Positions 55,837 to 64,000 of a stretch of DNA of 64,000 nucleotides are shown here, piece after piece. Each line of letters begins with the position of its first letter. The first letter of the stretch is position 1. The DNA lies in the NCBI GenBank assembly GCA_030323885.1, contig CM059190.1, forward strand, positions 83,134,709 through 83,198,708, written 5' to 3'. Made by a program: the position numbers and the translations under genes. The DNA is from Branchipolynoe longqiensis (lineage: Eukaryota > Annelida > Polychaeta > Phyllodocida > Polynoidae). Under the pieces are notes generated by a model that saw only the letters and a program-made list of their open reading frames with translations, was not told where the DNA came from and did not search any database.

Positions 55837-56486
55837 AAAAGTATACGGATTTTGGGCTTAGTCGACAGTTATCAAACACGGTATGTAATGTTAAAGGTTA
55901 TGGAGCAGGAGGGGCAATTCTTGTATATTAAAAAGTAAATCTCTTTAGTAGTGTCAGTTCTTACCGAGCTCGGGGGACTCTTGGAAGTGGTACACAGACC
56001 CCAATCATTAACACATTGCCGTTATGTAGGCACAAATAAAGGAAAAGTGAAAATAAAAGTGTAGATTAAGATAGGCTTGGTAAATGTTAAAGGATCAAGA
56101 AACAGTAAAATCATGTGTGTAGCAATGAGAAATAATGTAGACTGCTTGTAGGAGAAGGAACAATACTGTAAATGCGATGTACCAGGTAGTGCATCGGTAG
56201 GTGAATTGTGTGTAATAGAGGAGCTGCCAGGCTCAGTGGAGAGTGTAGACAGGCCCAAGGAGGCTTGTCTGAGCTAAGGAATCTGGTCAAGGTAGGTCGA
56301 TGCTGGGAGAGTGGTCAATCTGCATAGAAAGCTGGACTGTTGGGGGTGAGGGAGTTGGAGCCTGAGACGTGAGCAGGGAGGACCGAGCAGAGCAGCAACC
56401 ACAAGGAGGGTGAGATTGATTTTGTATTGCTATTGGTTGACAAAGGTGCTGATTAAGTTGTATGCATTGTATATGGATCATTGACG

Positions 56487-57193
56487 CTATTCACCACGCG
56501 GCCATGTTGAAACCAGATCGAGGCCATGTACGCATCTGCGAGGTGCCGCTGCATGAAAAGTGATGCGAATATGTTTTTGTCAACCAATACCTCTCGAAAT
56601 CACTCAAATTTGAGGGTATTCATTTTTTAGACTACCATATTCATCCGTGCATACCTGTTTTCTATCTATTGGCCAATTTTCACGAAGATTGGGTGACCCT
56701 TGGATGGCGATTTTCCCATTCTTTACCTACAATGTGATTGTCAACTTCAAGTCTGCATAATTATGGTGCTATCATGTACCATGCAGCACTGTCAGCTTAG
56801 TTATCTGTGTAATACAGTTAAGCAACTAGTCTTAGTAATTACAAATTAATAAAAGCTTTAAAAGGGCTAACATATATTACAAAAATATATGTATATTAAG
56901 AAAGTTATGCAGTTTTGAATTTAAGAAAAGATTGGCAACCAGGGTCAGCGACTTTGTTGACATCACCTACTGAAATGCATCTAATCATCACTCAATCTTC
57001 ATGAAAATTGACCAATAGACAGAAAATATGTATGCAAAGATGAATATGATAGTTTAAAAAGTGAATATCTTCAAATTGTACTCCCTTAATTTCTGTAGTA
57101 GTTCTTACACATATGCACACAGCAGTGGCCATTTCCAATACCCGATGTGTACTCAGCCTCGTTCTGATGCCGAATTAGGTCACGCGTGAATAG
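56487..57193. mobile_element. Non-autonomous DNA transposon with ~220-bp inverted ends
   Basis: Ends CTATTCACCACGCG and CACGCGTGAATAG. Complementarity extends inward through ATTGGCCAATTTTCACGAAG on the left and a matching TTCATGAAAATTGACCAATA on the right. The interior is AT-rich and non-coding. Confidence 0.78.
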
Positions 57194-57261
57194 TGTGAAT
57201 TGCCCAGTTCTTAGTCAAACAAATCAAACAAATGCTAACTAGTGAATCTTGCTTGTTCAGT

Positions 57262-57342
57262 ATTTCACATGGGTTCGGATCCCCCGATCTCCCAAAACGG
57301 GAGACGAATGCTCAACTCATTCGGTCAACCCGTCTGGTCATA
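57262..57342 (-). mobile_element. SINE head fragment
   Basis: On the minus strand: CCAGACGGGTTGACCGAATG, then GTCTCCCGTTTTGGGAGATC, then a degraded B box with GGATCCGAACCC. Confidence 0.8.
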
Positions 57343-58839
57343 CAGAGGGTAGGAGAGGGGATGTGTCGCAATGGCTATACTCACTATGTCACCTCAGCAG
57401 CTTGTCACTGGCAAGAAGCTTATTGATATATGGGGCACTCTCCTGAAAACTGGCCAGAAGTGTCACATCGAGAGTTAAAATCTAATTTTTGAATCTTTTA
57501 CATTTGTTGGTTGCAAATGAAAGCTGGAAATCTCCCCTTTACATATATATGTAAAATATAAATTGATGAGATAAAAAATAAAGGCGTAGTCCATGATTAA
57601 GTTATCTCTTATGACAGTATAACATGTGTTGCTCAGATGTAACAGATGTTTAGGACACCACACAGTCTGCTTCATAAAAATCTAAGCAGAATTAAATAAT
57701 TTCATACTTAAAAGCATATTAATCATGGAATAATATACAGAAATATGTAGTGCTTAGATTGATATTCTTTAAAGGAATTCCCAGCCATGCTTTATTTACT
57801 GAATAATTAGTGTACAATATCTGTGTGGCATCCAGACACCACTGGTTACATCTGTGATGGAAATGTGTAATGTTATTTCTGAAGACATCTAATAATCTTT
57901 TTATAAATTTAAGCATGCATAAATATACATGTTAATAAATACTTCCTTTTTGATTTGGGAACTGTTTTGTTTGCTATATCAATGCAATACAAGATGTTAG
58001 TAAGGATTGAACCATGTCCCATATGTCATGTTAGAAATGACTGACTGTAAAATGGGGTGTTTTGGTACAAAAACACTTCATAACTGAAAGGACCAAAGTT
58101 GCACACAGTTTATTTTATTTCCCTTATTTCTTACATCAAATCTGAACATGATTATGAAAAGTATAAGGAAAAAAATAAGTAAGAAGTTTTTTTATTGATG
58201 TTTTAAAATCCCATCCCATGCTGAGCAGTTTTCAGGAGAGTGACCCATATGACTTTCACGCCGTTACAGATAGCACAAGAAAAAGCTGCATGTACAAATG
58301 TCACAAATGTATGTATTTCCAATGCAGGGCCGTAGCTAGCATCAGGGGGGTATTGGAGATGAAAAAAACCCAGTATGTAACTGCCCACACAACTTTGAAA
58401 TAACATTTCAGAGCCTCTAGATTAAAATATATTCTTGGGGAGGGCATACCCACCAAACCCCGTTAGTGCCATTCGCCTTCGTCACTCATCTGTTCCAAGA
58501 ATTTTCTGCATCCTCAAACACAAATTTCTAGGAATCGTCACACCATGTTATTCTGCAGGCTCTCTATGTTATTTTGAATGCCCGTCCAACCAGAACCACC
58601 GCAAACATTCCACTTGAGAATGTTAATATGGTAGTGGCTAAATTTCATGCAAATAATACATGCGTAGTACCGTGGTTGTTAATAATATGGTACTGGCTGC
58701 ATACAATTTTTTTGTTTGTTCAAGTGTTTTTATACCTATGAATAACATGTTGTCAGTGCTAATGTACTGGTCTTCCAGACCTAATCACAATTGCCTGTCA
58801 CAATATCAATGTTGTTAATTAATAATATGTCACATGTTC
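57343..58839. other. No gene seen
   Basis: AT-rich. Two stretches, 57430-57465 and 58205-58250, share CAGTTTTCAGGAGAGTG in opposite orientation, the likely ends of an uncharacterised inverted-repeat element of about 0.8 kb. Confidence 0.35.
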
Positions 58840-60065
58840 AATGTGGTGCCTGTGTTGTTAATGACATGGTAGTGGCTACATGTTTTGTATATGTTGTTAA
58901 TAACATTCGCTACATGTAATGTATATGTAGTGTCAGTGTTGTTAATTAATCATATAGGACAGGTTATATGCCATTCATGTTTAGTGCCAGTACTGGCTAC
59001 ATGTACAGTGTGTGTAGTGCCAGTGTTGTTAATTAATACTATGATACAAGATACCTATAGTCTGCGCGTAGTGCCAGTGTTGCTAATTAATACTATGATC
59101 CAGACTACACACAGTGTGTCTAGTGCTAGTGTTGTTAATTAATACTATGATACAGACTACATATAGTGTGTAGTGCCAGTGTTGTTATTTAATACTATGA
59201 TCCAGGTTACCTGCAGTCTGCGCGTAGTGCCAGTGTTGCTAATTAATACTATGATGCAGACTACACATAGTGTGTAGTGCCAGTGTTGTTAATTAATACT
59301 ATGATACAGACTACATATAGTGTTGTGTAGTGCTAGTGTTGTTGAATTAATACTATGATACAGACTACATATATGTGTGTAGTGCCAGTGTTGTTAATTA
59401 ATACTATGATACAGACTACATATAGTGTGTGTAGTGCCAGTGTTGTTAATTAATACTATGATACAGACTACATATAGTGTGTGTAGTGCTAGTGTTGTTA
59501 ATTAATACTATGATACAGACTACATATAGTGTGTAGTGCAGTGTTGTTAATTAATACTATGAATACAGACTACAGTAATAGTGTGTGTAGTGCCAGTGTT
59601 GTTAATTAATACTATGACACAGACTACATATAGTGTGTAGTGCCAGTGTTGTTAATTAATACTATGATACAGACTACATATAGTGTGTGTAGTGCTAGTG
59701 TTGTTAATTAATACTATGATACAGACTACATATAGTGTGTAGTGCCAGTGTTGTTAATTAATACTATGATACAGACTACATATAGTGTGTAGTGCCAGTG
59801 TTGTTAATTAATACTATGATACAGACTACATATAGTGTGTAGTGCCAGTGTTGTTAATTAATACTATGATACAGACTACATATAGTGTGTGTAGTGCTAG
59901 TGTTGTTAATTAATACTATGATACAGACTACATATAGTGTGTAGTGCCAGTGTTGTTAATTAATACTATGATACAGACTACATATAGTGTGTAGTGCCAG
60001 TGTTGTTAATTAATACTATGATCCAGACTACATATAGTGGGTGTAGTGCCACTGTTGTTATTTAA
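58840..60065 (+). repeat. 50-bp satellite array
   Basis: About 24 head-to-tail units of TGTTGTTAATTAATACTATG followed by ATACAGACTACATATAGTG and TGTAGTGCCAG. The right two-thirds is highly regular; the left edge decays. Some units have an extra GT. No coding meaning. Confidence 0.95.
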
Positions 60066-60179
60066 CACTATGGTGTAGCGTACATGTAGCCCTACTAACG
60101 TGTGTAGTGCTAGTCTTGTGTCTGCTGTTTAGGAGTGAAACACCATATTCTGGTTCTGGACAACTTGTGGTGGCCGACA

Positions 60180-61312
60180 CCTCTATTCACACTCACACTC
60201 ACGCTCACACTCACACTCACACTCACACACACACTCACACTCACACTCACACTCAGACACACACTCACAGTCACACTCACACTCACACACACACTCACAC
60301 TCACACACACACTCACACACACTCACACTCACACTCACACACACACTCACACTCACACACACACTCAGTCACACTCACTCACACCCACACTCACTCACAC
60401 TTACTCACACTCACTCACACTTACTCACACTCACACTCACACCCACATTCACACTCACACGCACTCACACACACACTCAAACTCACAGACACGCACACTC
60501 ACAGATACTCACACTCACACTCACTCACACGCACACACTCACACACTCACTCTCACTCATTCATACTCACTCACACTCACTCACACTCACTCACACTCAC
60601 TCACACTCACTCACACTCACTAACACTCACTCACAATCACTCACACTCACACTCTCACTCATTCATACTCAACTCACTCACACTCACTCACACTCACTTA
60701 CACTCACTCACACTCACTCACACTCACTAGCACTCACTCACACTCACTCACACTCTCACTCATTCATACTCAACTCACTCACACTCACTCACACTCACTT
60801 ACACTCACTCACACTCACTCACACTTACTCACTCACACTCACTCACATTCACACTCAGTCACAATCACATACACATACATGTATACACTCACACTCACTC
60901 ACACTCACATACACAGACATGTGCACACACACTCACTCAGACTCCCACTCACATACACAGACACATGCACACACTCCCACTCACATACACAGACATGTGC
61001 ACACACTCACACACACAGACATGCACGCACACACACTCACTTTCACACTTACACTCACACTCACTCACACTAACACTCACATACACAGACATGTGCACAC
61101 ACACTCACACTCACTCACACTCAGATACACAGACATGTGCACACACACTCACTTACATTCACTCACACTCACATACACAGACATGTGCACACACACTAAC
61201 ACTCACATACACACTCACATTCACACTCACATACACGCACGCATGTGCCCATGCTCACAATCACACTCACATACACACACATGCGCACACACTCACACAC
61301 GTATGCGCACAC
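60180..61312 (+). repeat. (CACACT/CACT)n microsatellite block
   Basis: Over 1.1 kb of CACACT, CACTCA and CACACACT words, later mixed with ATACACAGACATGTGCACAC units. The long His/Thr/Ser open frames are translated microsatellite. Confidence 0.95.
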
Positions 61313-61612
61313 ACACCTGTCGCTGCTCAGCACTGACATGTATACTATCACTCCCTCACCGACCAGTGTTGTCTCCGCCGGGCCCCAGATACTGAATGGC
61401 ACAAAGGCTGTCTCACACCATGCGACAATTACCCGAGAAACCTCTTAAAGGTCGTGTCCAACTAAAGAAAATAAAGAGTTCTCGATAGCTTGGATGTTCC
61501 GAGCATTGCTTCTGAAGAACAATGATTTTGTTTGATCTGCGCAGGTTTTGTTTGATTTCTGCACCGGAAGGACTTGTCCAGCACCCCCCCCCCCCCAGCT
61601 CCATTTTCTTCC

Positions 61613-62055
61613 ACCGGACAGGATGGCCGAATCAGTTGACCGTCTGCCTCCTGTTTTTGGTAGATCGTGCGGTTCGAACTCATGTGCCAATGTTGTTAAT
61701 TAATAATATGATATAGTCTATATGTAATGTGTGTAGTGCCAGTGTTTTTAATTAAAACTATGGTACAGTCTATATGTACTGGGTTCGAACCCTGGTCGAG
61801 TCAAACCAATGACTTAAAACAATTGATACTTGTCGCTTCCTAGCTAGGCACTCGGCATTATTAGGATAGAACAAGGACTGGTTGGCTCAGTGTCAGGATA
61901 ATGTGACTAAGTGGGTTATCAGGTCATGGTGCTGGTGACCTGGCCTCCCAGTGAGGCAGCATTATGAAGTCGCCATGAGTACACACTGTCACAAGTTGGT
62001 ACCCATCCTGATGTGACCTTAGATGTTGCTAGGACGTAAAACGCCAACAACCAAA
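61613..62055 (+). mobile_element. SINE, subfamily A, with satellite units in its head
   Basis: The head (CAGGATGGCCGAATCAGTTG) is intact up to CGGTTCGAACTCATGTG. After 97 bp of satellite the element resumes at GGGTTCGAACCCTGGTCGAG with full body and tail. Confidence 0.9.
61686..61782 (+). repeat. Two satellite monomers inside the SINE
   Basis: Two diverged copies of the 50-bp satellite (AATGTTGTTAATTAATAATA and AGTGTTTTTAATTAAAACTA). The same orientation as the array 1.6 kb upstream. Confidence 0.88.
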
Positions 62056-62089
62056 TCAAACCACTCCATGGGTGTTCCATTAAAGTTGC

Positions 62090-62375
62090 GTAGTCTGATG
62101 GTATTGAATTTCTGGTCTGGTGTTGTTGTTTTTTTAGAATCTATTAGGTTGATTGCGGTAATCATAAATGATTAGCTTTGGGGATATTTGAAATGAAAAC
62201 CATGCTAAATTATTGTTGGCATACACGTACAAATTCTGCACACCATAAGGGCTTACATCAGTACCAGGTTCCATTAAACTTAATGTTGTGTTCCCACATC
62301 CGCAGCACTATATCTTCAATAAGGAAGCGCACCCGTGAGATGGTTATGCAGGAAGTGTTTTGCTTTTGAAAATTT
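62090..62375 (+). mobile_element. MITE of the TTAAAGTTGCATAGTCCGA family, truncated
   Basis: The left end TTAAAGTTGCGTAGTCTGAT and the interior through TTGCTTTTGAAAATTTGA can be followed; the right end is missing. Confidence 0.7.
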
Positions 62376-62601
62376 GAATCTAGATCTAGGTGAGTGGTAA
62401 CTAAATATGTGGTGGCCAGTTCTAGAGAATGACCCATTATATTAATACACAAATTTATGTAATTGGAAATTATGTTTTTGTATCATCGATTATGATTGTA
62501 TTCTATTTCAATCCAAATAGCCAAAACTGTTAGAGCTAGTGATTGGAAGGTGAGTGACCATAGCAATTGTCCACGTGGTGTTTCTAAACAGCCAGTACAA
62601 T

Positions 62602-62653
62602 TCTTTTTGTTGTTGTGATGGGTGTATTTATGCTGCCCATAACGGTTAAGTCT
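62602..62653 (+). mobile_element. Fragment of the ~125-bp unclassified element
   Basis: GTGATGGGTGTATTTATGC and CCCATAACGGTTAAGTCT match the complement of 11232-11353 almost exactly. It ends where the YR element repeat begins at 62654. Confidence 0.65.
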
Positions 62654-62823
62654 AATTCACCAATGCGGAGACAGGAGTAGGTATATAGTGGGTTTATTCA
62701 TTTTTCGTTTACATTTACATTCGACAGTTTTTTAGGATGCTAGTCTTATGTTCGTTCGTTATCCCCCCTCCCCTTGTTATGTGTCCTAGTGCTGGTGGGC
62801 CTGGCCGTAACAAGCCCTTAACC
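62654..62823 (-). repeat. Split direct repeat B2 of the second YR element
   Basis: Begins AATTCACCAATGCGGAGACA and ends GCCCTTAACC. Differs from 63131-63300 at only a handful of bases. Confidence 0.88.
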
Positions 62824-63130
62824 CTTCCGGTACTCATTCTTTTGAGGTGTGGGTGGGTGGGTGGGTAAAGGAAAGGTGGTGGTAGTGTTCTCGGGGCGGC
62901 AGCTGGAGGAGTTGTGACCGTGGAGGGAGGTTTGATTCGGGGTCATGTGGTGTTTTGGTGGAAGGTGGGGGGGGGTCTCTTCCCGTAGGGTGGGGGAGGT
63001 TTGTCTCCATGCTAGGTGGGCATCGGCGTTGTGTGTATGGGTGTTATTTCGTGGAGGGTGGAGTCGGATTAGCTCAGTCAGGTGGGGCCTATCTCTGCTG
63101 GCAAATTATCTATGTTAGGTTAACATGCAC

Positions 63131-63300
63131 AATTCACCAATGCGGAGACAGGAGTAGGTATATAGTGGGTTTATTCATTTTTCGTTTTCATTTACGTTCG
63201 ACAGTTTTTTGGGATGCTAGTCTTATGTTCGTTCATTATCTCCCCTCCCCTTGTTATGTGTCCCAGTGCTGGTGGGCCTGGCCGTAACGAGCCCTTAACC
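63131..63300 (-). repeat. Split direct repeat B1 of the second YR element
   Basis: The repeat overlaps the end of the recombinase frame: the stop codon (63295-63297) lies inside it. Confidence 0.88.
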
Positions 63301-64000
63301 AAGTAGGGTAGATAGGGCTCGTGGGGCGGTGGTGATCTGTTTTTTCTCGAGGTAGGTGTGCACGGAGGCTGAGGACCACGTCCCCAGTTCCATGATTTCC
63401 CCGAGTGAGGCCCCGGAAGCCGCACATGCTTGGGCGCCCCCTCTCCTGAGGCTGTGGAGTGTGTAGCGGCTGGCCTGAGGGGTTTCCGGCGGAGGTTAGA
63501 GCCAGCCTGAGAGCTCCCAGGAGAGCCGCCGCCAAGAGAGGGGCCCCGCCCACCGCGATGAATGACGGCCCAAGGGGGGGCGGCTGCTGGTAGGCGACAT
63601 ATGCTGTCCAGGCTGCTAGTGGGCAGCATGGGGATCGGGGAATGGCGGGGACTAGCACCCTGTATGCCTGGCCGAGCCTCCACCTGGTCTTCGTAGAGCG
63701 TATGGTGATGCTGAAGCCAGCCGGCGATGGTGTAATGTCTTGGATTTTTAGCGCATGGCCAGGGTCGGTGGGAGCCCCTGTGTGGACGAGGTTCCCTTGG
63801 CGGAGGAGGGTGTTGTACCCTATCAGAAGTGCTGCCTTCAGCACTCGTGCTGCGGGTCCCGCCGAGGAGAGGTAGTGGATGACCTGGCGGAGGTCAGCTG
63901 GTGTGAGGGGCGGGGCCTGCCGGGGCACATGAGGTGTGAGGCGTTGGATGCCCCGCTTCATGAGAGCGACCGGGTATGTGCTGAATGCTGAGACGTCACC
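63295..64000 (-). pseudogene. Tyrosine recombinase of the second YR element, partial
   Basis: The frame is open to the window edge. It reads LMKRGIQRLTPHVPRQ and PPLTPADLRQVIHYL, then the first catalytic arginine in GYNTLLRQGNLV, then SITIRSTKTR (the lysine/beta region). Near 63485 a one-base frameshift occurs. Beyond it the other frame carries TLHSLRRGG (H-x-x-R box) and LGTWSSASVHTYL (W and tyrosine nucleophile) and stops at 63295. All catalytic residues are present, and a single indel breaks the gene. High GC and CpG content contrasts with the neighbourhood. It would integrate the element circle. Confidence 0.82.

Larger units (their letters stand above)
62654..64000 (-). mobile_element. 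Second YR retrotransposon, 3' end only
   Basis: A minus-strand recombinase gene enters from the right edge. It is followed by B1 (63131-63300), an intervening 307-bp A2-like segment (62824-63130) and B2 (62654-62823). B1 and B2 are 170 bp and nearly identical. This is again the Ngaro/PAT 3' layout. The rest of the element lies outside the window. Confidence 0.8.

Noticed and set aside
58840..60065. Regular 50-bp spaced repeats resembling a CRISPR array
   Set aside because: The whole unit repeats with no variable spacer, no cas genes are near, and the sequence is eukaryotic. It is a satellite.
60107..60730. Long open frame of His, Thr and Ser repeats
   Set aside because: It is translation of the CACACT microsatellite; all frames of such a repeat stay open.

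Overview
The window is eukaryotic, almost certainly from an invertebrate animal and probably a marine one. It is dominated by dispersed and tandem repeats: about 30 copies or fragments of one tRNA-derived SINE family, tyrosine-recombinase (YR) retrotransposons of the Ngaro/PAT type, Ty3/gypsy-like LTR elements, an RTE-like LINE, many small inverted-repeat elements (MITEs), satellites and microsatellites. No intact host protein gene can be read. Every recognisable coding stretch belongs to a retroelement. The species cannot be named from the sequence; a lophotrochozoan or an invertebrate deuterostome would fit.

Layout. 1-12 kb: MITEs, a large palindromic foldback element with later insertions (1985-3928), inverted-repeat elements whose interior has become GCATGCG/CGCATT arrays (6.1-7.1 kb), and SINEs. 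12.03-22.25 kb: one old Ngaro/PAT-like YR retrotransposon on the minus strand (Gag, RT-RNase H, YR, bounded by split direct repeats A1 ... B1-A2-B2). It has been hit by two LTR elements: a gag-only element inside its reverse transcriptase (14477-16032), and an internally deleted gypsy-like element in its 5' region (19147-22090, 191-bp LTRs, 5-bp target duplication). 22-39 kb: a field of MITEs and SINEs. Several MITE families share a terminus of the form GGCCC/GGGGC followed by GTCACA, with 3-bp TWA-like target duplications. 39.5-40.7 kb: a minisatellite. 41.5-43.6 kb: an RTE-like LINE fragment whose 5' half is inverted, inserted into a SINE with a 10-bp target duplication. 44-58 kb: more SINEs and one CpG-rich block (52.4-52.7 kb) that could be the promoter and untranslated first exon of a host gene. 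58.8-61.3 kb: a 50-bp satellite followed by a CACACT microsatellite, with two satellite monomers lodged in a neighbouring SINE. 62.65 kb to the right edge: the 3' end of a second YR retrotransposon.

The genes do not form a host pathway. They are the replication modules of separate retroelements, and the interest lies in how these nested, captured and rearranged each other. I found no convincing new gene system. The best candidates for novelty are the gag-only LTR element, a MITE family carrying a SINE 3' tail at the same internal site in all three copies, a roughly 125-bp unknown element found inside two SINEs, and a SINE whose tRNA-like head is split by satellite monomers. All similarities were judged by eye.
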